NCBI GenBank assembly: GCA_016194795.1
Contig: JACQAX010000381.1
Location: 1 to 17,953 of the forward strand
DNA: 17,953 nucleotides
Direction of reading: 5' to 3'
From: Deltaproteobacteria bacterium
GTDB taxonomy: Bacteria; Bdellovibrionota; UBA1018; UBA923
Shown: positions 1-6,707 of the stretch, piece by piece
How the letters are laid out: each line of letters opens with the position of its first letter
Numbering within the stretch: the first letter of the stretch is position 1
Position numbers and translations under genes: made by a program
The notes under the pieces: model-generated
What the model was told of the DNA's origin: nothing
What the model saw: the letters and a program-made list of their open reading frames with translations, nothing else
The model's database searches: none

Positions 1-498
1 GGCCGCGTCCCGGCGGAATGGAAGTTCGCGAACTGGGCTCAGCTTCGGGACGGGGCTTTCGCCACGAACGGCGCGCTCGGGGCCTGGGCGCGCCAGGCGA
101 GCTCGCGCCTCGAGAGCCACGTCGGCGCCGCGCGCTTCGACTTCGCCACGCGGCCGCCCGTGCGCGACGGGCGCTGGTATGCGGGCGACGCGGTCCAGCT
201 CATCCCGCCGTTCGTCGGCGACGGCATGGCGATGGCGCTCGAGGGCGGCGAGCTGGCGGGCGAGGGGCTGCTGGCGGGCTGGTCGGACGCGCGCTACGGT
301 GGTGAGTGGCGCCGCCGCTTCGGCGCGCGAATCCGCGTCGCCAGGGCGCTGCACCCGCTGCTCTGGGCGGAACGCCTCCACGAGCCCTCGATCGCGTTGC
401 TTTCGCGCCTGCCGGGCTTCGCCGGCTGGGTCTACGCCCGGACCCGGGGGGCCGCCGCTATGCCGCGTGGTGGCTCTTGCCAAGCACCGAGCGGATGA
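1..498 (+). CDS. FAD-dependent oxidoreductase, C-terminal part (5' end outside window)
   Basis: The open frame runs from base 1 to a TGA at 496-498 and has no start inside the window, so only about 165 C-terminal residues are visible. The segment YAGDAVQLIPPFVGDGMAMA matches the second FAD-binding motif (GDA followed by a P..G.G turn) of geranylgeranyl-reductase / PHBH-type flavoprotein monooxygenases. It is followed by a Glu/Gly/Ala-rich helix (ALEGGELAGE) that is also typical of these enzymes. The N-terminal GxGxxG motif and the substrate domain lie upstream of the window. The last 15 or so residues are Gly/Ala/Pro-rich and overlap the convergent response regulator by 41 bp, so this tail is probably not conserved. 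The family call is good; the substrate cannot be told. Confidence 0.8.
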   Translation, partial: GRVPAEWKFANWAQLRDGAFATNGALGAWARQASSRLESHVGAARFDFATRPPVRDGRWYAGDAVQLIPPFVGDGMAMALEGGELAGEGLLAGWSDARYGGEWRRRFGARIRVARALHPLLWAERLHEPSIALLSRLPGFAGWVYARTRGAAAMPRGGSCQAPSG

Positions 499-853
499 GG
501 GGCAGGAGCGCCGTCTCGAAGTCGATCGGCTTGGTCACGTAGCCCGCGAACCCGGTGCGAAGCGCTTTGTCGTGGAGCTCGGAGACGTTGTGGGCCGTCA
601 CCGCGATGACGGGCAGCTGCTCGCAGCTCGCGACGCCGCGGAGCCGGGAAAAAACGTCGAAACCGTCCTCTCCTTCGAGCGTCAGGTCGAGCAGCACGAG
701 ATCCGGCGGGCTCTGCTCGACTCGCTCGACCGCCTCCTTGCCGTTGCTGGCCGTCTCGACGACCAGCGACGCATCCGGAAGATAGCCGGTCTCCAGAATC
801 AGCTTCAAGACTTCACGGATGCTTTCGTCATCTTCCACAAGGAGTATTCGCAT
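458..853 (-). CDS. Single-domain response regulator (CheY-like receiver)
   Basis: This 131-residue protein is one receiver domain and nothing else. It has the acidic pocket (E7-D8-D9), the phosphoacceptor Asp at about 56 in LVLLDLTLEG, Thr86 in VIAVTAHN and Lys108 in YVTKPID. All key phosphotransfer residues are present, so it should be phosphorylated by a histidine kinase and act through protein contacts, not DNA binding. I chose the ATG at 853 because the fold starts there (MRILLVEDDE). An in-frame ATG at 874 would add MKARYGG. Neither start has a strong Shine-Dalgarno. It is divergent from the glycosyltransferase gene (69 bp gap) and its 3' end overlaps the upstream oxidoreductase. No kinase gene is nearby, so its partner is unknown. 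Confidence 0.88.
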   Translation of the reverse strand: MRILLVEDDESIREVLKLILETGYLPDASLVVETASNGKEAVERVEQSPPDLVLLDLTLEGEDGFDVFSRLRGVASCEQLPVIAVTAHNVSELHDKALRTGFAGYVTKPIDFETALLPLIRSVLGKSHHAA

Positions 854-922
854 GCCGCCATATCGCGCTTTCATTTCGAAATGGTCAAGACGCGCAGTTC
901 AATGCTAGCCTCGTGGCGATTT

Positions 923-2374
923 ATGGCCAGCGAGCGCATTCTCATCTTCATCGTCGCCTACAATGCAACGAGCCACATCCGTTCGGTGCTCGATCGCTTG
1001 CCTCGCGAGGTCTTCAACGACCCGCGCCGTTTTCACGTGCTCATCATCGACGACTGCAGCAAGGACGAAACCGCCCGCACCGCGAGCGCCCACGCGAGCG
1101 ATTTCAAGTTCGAGAACGTCACCGTCCTGCGCAACACGATCAACCAGGGCTACGGCGGAAACCAGAAGATCGGTTATCGCTATGCCGTGCAGCGCGGCTT
1201 TGACCTCGTAATCCTTCTGCACGGCGACGGCCAGTACGCGCCCGAGCTCGTGCTCGAGTTCGTGAACAAATGGAAGAGCGACGGCGGCGCGCGTGCCGAC
1301 GTCGTGCTCGGGTCGCGCATGATCAACAAGGACAAGGCGCGCGAGGGCGGGATGCCGTTCTACAAGTGGGTCGGAAACCAGGTGCTCACGGCGTTCCAGA
1401 ACGTCGTCGTCGGGAGCGGCCTTTCCGAGTTCCATACCGGTTATCGCGCGTACGACACGCGCCTGCTCGCGAAGATCCCGTTCGAGCTCTGCACGAACGA
1501 GTTCCACTTCGACACCGAGATCCTGCTCCAGGCGTTCGCGCTCGAGGCGAAGGTCGTCGAGTTCCAGATCCCCACGCACTATGGCGACGAGATCTGCCAC
1601 GTCGACGGCCTGAAGTACGCCAAGGACGTCGCGCGCGAGTGCCTGATCTACCGCTTCCAGAAGATCGGCTTCTTCGTCTCGATGAAGTACCGCGGGCTGC
1701 TCAAGCGCGACGACGAGGGCCGGCGGGGCTCGACCCAGAATCTGGTGGTCGAGCGGATCAGGCCCTCCACGAAGGTGCTCAATCTCGGGGCGGAGTCGAA
1801 ATTTCTCGAGACCCGTCTCCGGGAGCGGGGCTGCGACTACCGCAGCCGCCCCTTGCCCGCGGAGGGCGTGCCCGCCGAGGACGTCTCGGGGTACGACTAC
1901 GTTCTCGTGCTCGACGTGCTCGAGGGTCTTTCCGACTCCGAGCGCTTTCTCGTCGACCTGCGCTACGGCATGCGCGACCAGAAGGCGCCGAAGCTCGTCT
2001 TCTCGACCGGCAACGTCGCGTTCGTCGGTCTGCGCGTGCTCCTCGGCCTGGGGCTGTTCAACTACGGCGAGCGCGGCATCCTGCGCGTGAACCACAAGCG
2101 GCTGTTCACGCTGGCGTCTTTCCGCCGGCTGCTGCGCGAGACGGGTTACGTCCAGGGCTCGGTTCGCGGCATCGGCGTGCCGTTCCACCTTCTTTTCCCG
2201 GGGCGCTCGGGGCGGTGGCTCAGCGCGCTCTCCGACCGGGCGGCGCGCGCGTGGCCGTCGCTTTTCGCGTACCAGTTTCTGATCGAAGCCACTCCCCGGC
2301 CGCACTCGTTCATGCTGCTCGGCCAGGCCGAGCGCTTTTACGAGGCCGAATCAGGCGGCCGCGCTTACCAGTGA
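923..2374 (+). CDS. GT2 family glycosyltransferase with C-terminal methyltransferase-like domain
   Basis: This 483-residue protein has two parts. Residues 5-260 form a GT-A glycosyltransferase of the dolichyl-phosphate-mannose-synthase-like GT2 type. The start is ILIFIVAYNA, followed by IIDDCSKDET (residues 41-50, nucleotide binding), HGDGQYAP (100-107, the DxD-equivalent metal site), GSRM (about 130) and HTGYRAY (about 176). From about 285 to 400 the sequence resembles a class I SAM methyltransferase. VLNLGAESKFLE stands where VLDLGCGxG is expected, DYVLVLDVLEGL looks like motif II/III, and HKRLFTLASFRRLLRETGY is a typical tail. The SAM-binding glycines are poorly conserved, so methyltransferase activity is doubtful. 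It probably transfers a sugar to a lipid carrier or surface glycan. The start at 923 fits the fold; ATGs at 881 and 902 are possible. It overlaps the next gene tail to tail by 24 bp. Confidence 0.88.
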   Translation: MASERILIFIVAYNATSHIRSVLDRLPREVFNDPRRFHVLIIDDCSKDETARTASAHASDFKFENVTVLRNTINQGYGGNQKIGYRYAVQRGFDLVILLHGDGQYAPELVLEFVNKWKSDGGARADVVLGSRMINKDKAREGGMPFYKWVGNQVLTAFQNVVVGSGLSEFHTGYRAYDTRLLAKIPFELCTNEFHFDTEILLQAFALEAKVVEFQIPTHYGDEICHVDGLKYAKDVARECLIYRFQKIGFFVSMKYRGLLKRDDEGRRGSTQNLVVERIRPSTKVLNLGAESKFLETRLRERGCDYRSRPLPAEGVPAEDVSGYDYVLVLDVLEGLSDSERFLVDLRYGMRDQKAPKLVFSTGNVAFVGLRVLLGLGLFNYGERGILRVNHKRLFTLASFRRLLRETGYVQGSVRGIGVPFHLLFPGRSGRWLSALSDRAARAWPSLFAYQFLIEATPRPHSFMLLGQAERFYEAESGGRAYQ

Positions 2375-3682
2375 GTTGGTGATCGCCTTCAGCACCGTCT
2401 TGAAGTTGCCCTTGGTGAACGAGTCGTCGAGATGGTTCACGAAGGCGGCGAGGTCGGCCCCGCGCCCGTGTCCCTGGTAGAAGTTCTAGAGCTCGTGGGC
2501 CACGATGAACACCGCCGACAGCGGCGTGATCTGCGCGTTGTCCAGGCGCAGGATGCCGTTCCCGTCCGGGCGCTCGTGGTGCTGCTGGATGATCGTCTCG
2601 ACGTCGGGCGGAAGGTCCTTGAGCTCCTTGGCGAGCTTGGCCGCGGCGAGCGTGTGACCGAGATAGTCCTTCACTTCGGCGTCGTTGAAGCGGTGGCGCT
2701 GGAGCTCGAGGTCCTCGATGCCCTGAAGCAGGGCCATCTCGGGGTTGTCGAGCGTTACGTCGTGGAGGAACGCGGCGAGCGAGAGCTTGAGGAAGGTCGG
2801 CCCCGACGTCCAGCCCAGCAGCGAGGCGATGCCGCACGCGACGTGGGCGAGAGCGATGCTGTGGGTGGCGACGTAGCCCTGTTTGTCGGCGATGTGGACG
2901 TCGAAGGCCTTGTTCTGCTCGAGGTTTTTCAAGATGGACTTCAAGGCCAGGTTGACGCTCACCCGCGTGAGCTCCTGCACCTGGTTGGTGAAGCCGAGCC
3001 GTTTGCTGATGTCGGAGACGAGCTCGATCGAGGAGCTGACGATCGCCGAGACCTCGTCGGCCGACGGGTCGCCCTCGAGGGCCTTCGCGATGTTTTTGTT
3101 CAGGCTCTCGAGAAACTCCTCGCAGTCCTGGGATTTCAGATACAGGTGCTCGACCGTCTTGGCTTTGAAGCGCTCGAAGTCGTGGAGGTCGAAGACGTCG
3201 CCGCGGCGGAAGATCTTCACGTACTTGCCTTCGGAGAGGCGGATGTAGAGATCCTGCGCGAGCAGGCCGTATTTCAGAATCACGTTCGTCTTGACGCGGC
3301 AGTAGCGCGACGACGGCTCCTGGGCGCCGAGGTTGAGGCTCTCGATGATGCGCTTGAGCGGCTTGAAGATGTCGGGCTTCGGGATGAAGCCGGCGATCGG
3401 GTGCTGGCGGAAGATCTGGTACGTGTCGGCCGAGTGCGCCGACACGAGGATGAACGGGACGCGCTGCCGGCTGCCGATGACGTGCCGGTAAAGGTCTTCC
3501 CCGGTGCCGTCGGGCATCGAATAGTCGGAGACGATGCAGTCGAAGTCGCCCGACTCATCGAGGAGCCGGATGGCCTGGTTGCCGCTTGACGCTTGCACGA
3601 CGTCGGCATTGAACTGGCTCTCGAGCGTGAAACAGATCAGCTCGCGCAAGTCTTCTTCGTCTTCAACGACAAGTATTCTCAT
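2351..3682 (-). pseudogene. Receiver-HD domain response regulator (HD-GYP-like), interrupted by an in-frame TAG
   Basis: The ATG at 3682 follows AGGA by 8 nt. Residues 1-120 are a receiver with acidic pocket E7-D8, Asp53 in CIVSDYSMPDG, Ser81 and Lys102 in FIPKPD. After a helical linker, an HD-type domain follows with ATHS, FLHDV and QQHHERPDGNG. The last resembles the HHExxxGxGYP signature of HD-GYP cyclic-di-GMP phosphodiesterases. However, GYP is GIL and the Lys of HDxGK is missing, so activity is uncertain. After FIVAHEL the frame meets TAG (2486-2488), giving a 398-residue product. The same frame then stays open for 44 plausible codons (NFYQGHG..., ...VLKAITNSLVSAAA) to TGA at 2351-2353. 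TAG ends several other genes here, so the code is not reassigned. It is either a recent nonsense mutation or a base-call error. The short product may still fold. Confidence 0.85.
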
Positions 3683-3755
3683 GATGAAATCCTGCTGGAA
3701 AGCGGTGGATCGAGCGCCGCTCGTGTTCTCGGAACCCCTGGCCCGGTACCTCCTG

Positions 3756-3761
3756 ATTGTA
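3756..3761 (-). promoter_or_regulatory. Candidate -10 element for the receiver-HD gene
   Basis: On the minus strand this reads TACAAT, five of six matches to the sigma-70 -10 consensus, in an otherwise very GC-rich leader 74 bp before the start at 3682. The -35 region at 16-18 bp spacing is poor. The call rests on the -10 alone and on position. Confidence 0.35.
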
Positions 3762-3866
3762 CGCGCGCGGCGGGCGGGGTTCACCTGTGTCGTCCGGACA
3801 CACGGGCAGGATGCTCCGCGCGGCGCCACCTTTGACTGACAAACCTGGCAGCGCGACGGGCGTGAG

Positions 3867-3874
3867 TGCTTAAA
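3867..3874 (-). promoter_or_regulatory. TTAAGCAC motif, copy in the 3683-3995 divergent gap
   Basis: The 313-bp gap between the receiver-HD gene and the small secreted gene holds a TACAAT-like -10 (minus), this octamer, a sigma-54 type promoter and a small hairpin. The octamer TTAAGCAC also occurs on the plus strand at 4325-4332 and 8442-8449, each time between genes. It is one half of the palindrome GTGCTTAAGCAC, so it could be a half-site for a regulator. Function is not established. Confidence 0.25.
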
Positions 3875-3911
3875 AACCCGCATTTCATTCGGGAAACGTC
3901 GGCGGCGGCGC

Positions 3912-3927
3912 TGGCACGGCCGCTGCA
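3912..3927 (+). promoter_or_regulatory. Sigma-54 type -24/-12 promoter for the small secreted protein
   Basis: The sequence TGGCACG-GCCG-CTGCA has the exact GG-N10-GC spacing needed by RpoN and matches TGGCACG-N4-TTGCW at all but one of the conserved bases. It predicts a transcript start near 3938 and a 58-nt A-rich leader before the ATG at 3996. A family of similar sites precedes other exported proteins in this window. Confidence 0.65.
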
Positions 3928-3955
3928 CAAGGGAGCCAGCGTAAGCAATAACAAC

Positions 3956-3974
3956 AAAACCCCCGAACGGTTTT
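3956..3974 (+). promoter_or_regulatory. Small leader hairpin upstream of the small secreted gene
   Basis: AAAACC (3956-3961) pairs with GGTTTT (3969-3974) around a 7-nt loop, ending 9 nt before the AAGGAG ribosome-binding site. It would lie inside the predicted leader. It could stabilise the transcript or tune translation. The stem is short, so this is tentative. Confidence 0.25.
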
Positions 3975-3995
3975 CAATTTCTTAAGGAGTCTGTC

Positions 3996-4259
3996 ATGAA
4001 AAAGTTTCTCGTTATCTCGGCCCTCGTCGCTAACGTCCTCGCCGCCGGCGCCTTTGCCGACGACCAGTCCACGATCGTCCCCCAGCAGCTCAACGAGCCG
4101 GTCACTCAGGCCGTCATCACCTGCACCGCGGTCGGCCCGATGGGCGAAGCCTACTTCGGCATGGGCTACAACGTGTACGCCGCCCGCGCTTACGCGTACC
4201 AGGCTTGCGCTGTCGCCACCGGCGGCGCGCTCTGCCCGATCGTCGGCTGCTCGTTCTAA
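3996..4259 (+). CDS. Small secreted four-cysteine protein, probably highly expressed
   Basis: This 87-residue protein has a clear Sec signal peptide (Lys-Lys, then a hydrophobic core, cleavage likely after AGAFA at residue 21). The mature chain of about 66 residues has four Cys (VITCTA, YQACAV, ALCPI, VGCSF), probably paired into two disulfides after export. The centre, GPMGEAYFGMGYNVYAARAYA, is Gly/Tyr/Ala-rich and recalls small secreted domains with a Gly-Tyr-Ala-Cys pattern, but I do not recognise a family. Expression signals are unusually good: a sigma-54 type promoter, a perfect AAGGAG at 3984-3989 with 6-nt spacing, and a strong intrinsic terminator just after the gene. It is monocistronic. 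An abundant extracellular or periplasmic product is inferred; its role is unknown. Confidence 0.85.
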   Translation: MKKFLVISALVANVLAAGAFADDQSTIVPQQLNEPVTQAVITCTAVGPMGEAYFGMGYNVYAARAYAYQACAVATGGALCPIVGCSF

Positions 4260-4285
4260 GCAACAGGCACCCGTCGCTTCCCCCT

Positions 4286-4326
4286 AAAAAAAGCCCGTTT
4301 TCCGCGAGGAAAACGGGCTTTTTTTT
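4286..4326 (+). terminator. Strong rho-independent terminator
   Basis: A perfect 13-bp stem, AAGCCCGTTTTCC (4291-4303) with GGAAAACGGGCTT (4308-4320), closes a GCGA tetraloop. A-run (4286-4290) and T-run (4321-4326) flanks extend the pairing, so it could work on both strands. It starts 26 bp after the stop codon of the small secreted gene. Confidence 0.93.
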
Positions 4327-4332
4327 AAGCAC
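4325..4332 (+). promoter_or_regulatory. TTAAGCAC motif, copy after the terminator
   Basis: Same octamer as at 3867-3874 (minus) and 8442-8449, partly overlapping the terminator T-run. The rest of the roughly 290-bp gap before the next gene shows nothing else recognisable until the -24/-12 element at 4501. Confidence 0.2.
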
Positions 4333-4500
4333 TTGGCCGTCCAAAGACATGACATCTACGTTTCGGTCATGGCGTTCTTCGAAGACGGGTCGGGGCCGCG
4401 AAGTCGTCCGCGCGGTTAACCAGCCGACGCGCGCGCCGAAATGCCCATCGCTTCCGCCGGGATCGCGCGGCGCAAACGTGCAGGATATCAAGCATCTCGT

Positions 4501-4516
4501 GGCACCCTCCTTGAAG
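4501..4516 (+). promoter_or_regulatory. Sigma-54 type promoter for the 718-residue secreted protein (imperfect -12)
   Basis: TGGCACCCTCCTTGAA has the full TGGCAC -24 box and TTG at the correct spacing, but the invariant -12 GC is GA. That weakens the call. The predicted start is near 4527, with the ribosome-binding site AGAGAGGA following before the ATG at 4548. Position and similarity to the other sites argue for it. Confidence 0.42.
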
Positions 4517-4547
4517 TAGTTATCTCCAGAGAGAGGACTATATTCAC

Positions 4548-6704
4548 ATGAGAGCCATCGGACTGACCGCAGCATTGATCGTACTGTCAGGCCTTGCCGG
4601 AGCCGCCGAGGCGCGCGCCGGGGAGCTCGGCCGCAGCGAGTGGCTCGCGACGCCGCGCCTGGAGCGCCAAGGCCCGGGCGGCAAGTTCTCGGGGCAGATT
4701 TTCGAGCGCCTGGTCCATGCCGGAAACATCTCGTTCTCGATCGGCAACATCGTGTATCTCCGCTCGCCCAAGACCGCGGCGTTCGACGTGGCTGACTTCG
4801 CCGAGAAAACCGGCAAGGCGATGGGCTTCAAGCGCTGGAACGAGCGCCGCAACAACGGCGCCTACGTGTTCGAGAACCTCTGGCAGGCCGCGGGCCGCTA
4901 CGTTCGTCTCTACGTGAAAGACGAGGGCGACTCGATCGCCTATTCGATCGCGATGTTCCGCTACGCTTACGCCGACAGCATGGCGCTCGAGACCGAGCTC
5001 ATCCAGCGCAAGCTCGCCGGCGTCGACGAGCAGCGCCTGCCCTGGCTCAAGGGGCTGATGAGCTTCATCGACCGCACCGTCGGCTTTCCGCAGGCCTACG
5101 CCCAGGCCTCGCCCTGCGCCACCTGCGTCCCCGGCGACCTCATCTGCGCGACGGCCGCGGCCGCCTGCGCCCAGAACCAGCTGGTCAACCAGATGACGCA
5201 GATGAATACCAACCTCGGCAACTTCAACACGCAGTTCGGCAACTTCAACACGCAGTTCGGCTCGTTCAACACCCAGCTTGCCGGCATGAACGCCAACATG
5301 ACCACGGCCAACGCCAACTGGGCCGCGAGCAACGCCGAGATGAAGCGCACCAACGACTTGTTGAAGAGCTTCATCGACCCGGCGCACGCGTTCCTCTGGG
5401 CCGGGGCCTCGGCGGCCGGCGCGGCCGTCGGCGCGCTCGCCGTGAGCGGCGCGGTCGAGCTGATCTCGGCCGCCGGTTCGGCGATCTACGAAGCCATCAC
5501 GCATGAGAAGGAAGAAGCCCGCATCATGGAGCGCTTCGCCAAGGCCCGCGAGCTCTGGGAAAAGACCTCGACGCTCGCCGGCGACCTCGAGAAGGCCATC
5601 GACAACCTGCTCTACCTCAAGGACATCAGCACCAAGTTCGGCATGAGCCGCGAAGACCTCATCAAGCGCCTCGGCGTCGAGTCGGCGAAAAAAGAAGCCG
5701 AGTACGACCGCACCAAGCGGCTGCTCGACCGGGCCACCGAGCAGAACGACACGGTCTGCGTCGAGGAGCTCGCCAAGCAGAAGTCCGAGCTCCGCGACTT
5801 CGTCGAAGAGGTCAACAAGCTCCGCAGCCGCCTCCAGGACCCGCTCAGCGACGCCGCGATCTGCACCAATCTCAAGAAGGACCTGTCGCAGCTCCTGATG
5901 GCCGAAGGCACGCTCCAGAAGGCCCGCGCCGCCATCCTCGGCGGCCAGGACGTCTGGCAGCGCAAGTGGAACGAGGAAAACGAGCAGGCTCGCGCCGAGC
6001 TCGGCCGTGCCCGCGAAAAGGTTCGCCGCCGCAACCACGACGCCGTCGAGATCGCCAACGAGACGCAGAAGAAAGCGCTCGCCGAGCAGGACGCCATCTG
6101 GTTCCGCGAGATGGACAAGTGCAAGCGCGACGAGGCCGGTTTCATCGGCGACATCCCGCTCATCGGCATCATCCGCGACGCCTGGGGCTCGAAGTGCTTC
6201 AACAAGCTCGAGAAGGCTTTCGTGGGGGAGCGCTACAAGAGGCGCGTGCGCGAGATCAACAAGGCCCACGAAGACGCGCTTCGCGAAGCGGGCCGCGAGT
6301 ACAACGACGCCGCCCAGCGGGCCGACGACATGTACCTGCACAGCCCCACGATGATGGCCGATCTCAAAGGCTACGACATGTGGTTCGACCAGGTCCGCAG
6401 CGAGCAGGCTTGTCTCCAGAACAAGAACGCCTGCAACGAGAGCGCGAAGAAGGGCGTGATGACGCGCTTCGAAGTGCTCGCGGCCAAGGGCCAGAAGATC
6501 GACGAGGTTTGCGCCAACGTCGGCAAGCCGGTGGCGCCGCTCGCGGCGAAGGCCGTGGCGAAGCCGGTGCCGGCTCCTCAGGCGAAAGTGGAACCGAAAG
6601 TGGAACCGACGGTCGTAGCCGCGGTACCGGCTATCGACAGCGGCGAGAAGGACAAGAAGGTCGAAGCCGTGCCGACCGAGCTGACCTGGCAACCAGCTCC
6701 ATAG
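4548..6704 (+). CDS. Large secreted coiled-coil protein with central hydrophobic segment
   Basis: This 718-residue protein starts with a Sec signal peptide (cleavage likely after AEARA, residue 24). Residues 25-195 are a globular region with no motif I know. A Cys-rich patch follows (CATCVPGDLICAT...), then three 7-residue repeats (G-N/S-F-N-T-Q-F/L, residues 224-244) inside an Asn/Gln/Met-rich stretch. Residues about 281-317 are a long Ala/Gly-rich hydrophobic segment that could form a membrane hairpin. Residues about 320-620 are highly charged and helical, probably coiled coil, with several Cys. The tail (about 665-718) is a Pro/Ala/Lys/Val linker with a tandem VEPK repeat. Coiled coil around a hydrophobic hairpin is the layout of alpha-helical pore-forming toxins (HBL/YaxA/ClyA types), but I see no real sequence match. 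AGGA lies 9 nt before the ATG. The stop is 3 bp from the convergent frameshifted gene. Confidence 0.82.
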   Translation: MRAIGLTAALIVLSGLAGAAEARAGELGRSEWLATPRLERQGPGGKFSGQIFERLVHAGNISFSIGNIVYLRSPKTAAFDVADFAEKTGKAMGFKRWNERRNNGAYVFENLWQAAGRYVRLYVKDEGDSIAYSIAMFRYAYADSMALETELIQRKLAGVDEQRLPWLKGLMSFIDRTVGFPQAYAQASPCATCVPGDLICATAAAACAQNQLVNQMTQMNTNLGNFNTQFGNFNTQFGSFNTQLAGMNANMTTANANWAASNAEMKRTNDLLKSFIDPAHAFLWAGASAAGAAVGALAVSGAVELISAAGSAIYEAITHEKEEARIMERFAKARELWEKTSTLAGDLEKAIDNLLYLKDISTKFGMSREDLIKRLGVESAKKEAEYDRTKRLLDRATEQNDTVCVEELAKQKSELRDFVEEVNKLRSRLQDPLSDAAICTNLKKDLSQLLMAEGTLQKARAAILGGQDVWQRKWNEENEQARAELGRAREKVRRRNHDAVEIANETQKKALAEQDAIWFREMDKCKRDEAGFIGDIPLIGIIRDAWGSKCFNKLEKAFVGERYKRRVREINKAHEDALREAGREYNDAAQRADDMYLHSPTMMADLKGYDMWFDQVRSEQACLQNKNACNESAKKGVMTRFEVLAAKGQKIDEVCANVGKPVAPLAAKAVAKPVPAPQAKVEPKVEPTVVAAVPAIDSGEKDKKVEAVPTELTWQPAP
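5217..5279 (+). repeat. Three tandem 21-bp coding repeats
   Basis: Copies 1 (5217-5237) and 2 (5238-5258) are identical 21-mers. Copy 3 (5259-5279) differs at a few bases. They encode heptads with Gly-Asn-Phe-Asn-Thr-Gln-Phe and related sequence in the secreted coiled-coil protein. Identity at the DNA level points to recent duplication, and copy number may vary between strains. Confidence 0.9.
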
Positions 6705-6707
6705 CTT

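Noticed and set aside
905..2305. A 466-codon open frame antisense to the glycosyltransferase
   Set aside because: Same shadow effect. The plus strand carries unmistakable GT2 motifs.
2486..2488. TAG as a recoded sense codon
   Set aside because: TAG ends at least five other genes in the window (458, 6704, 9840, 11402, 11405, 14327), so general reassignment is not credible.
3749..3754. A perfect AGGAGG on the minus strand, 66 nt upstream of the receiver-HD start
   Set aside because: No start codon lies at a workable distance, so no small upstream gene can be supported.
3683..3928. An in-frame 5' extension of the receiver-HD gene adding about 80 residues
   Set aside because: The extra sequence is Arg/Cys/Pro-rich, while the receiver fold starts exactly at MRILVVEDEE, with AGGA correctly placed before that ATG.
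4587..6692. A long open frame (about 700 codons) antisense to the secreted coiled-coil gene
   Set aside because: Low-complexity Leu/Val/Arg/Asp/Glu composition typical of the shadow frame in GC-rich DNA, with no domain, signal peptide or ribosome-binding site. The plus-strand protein has clear coding features.
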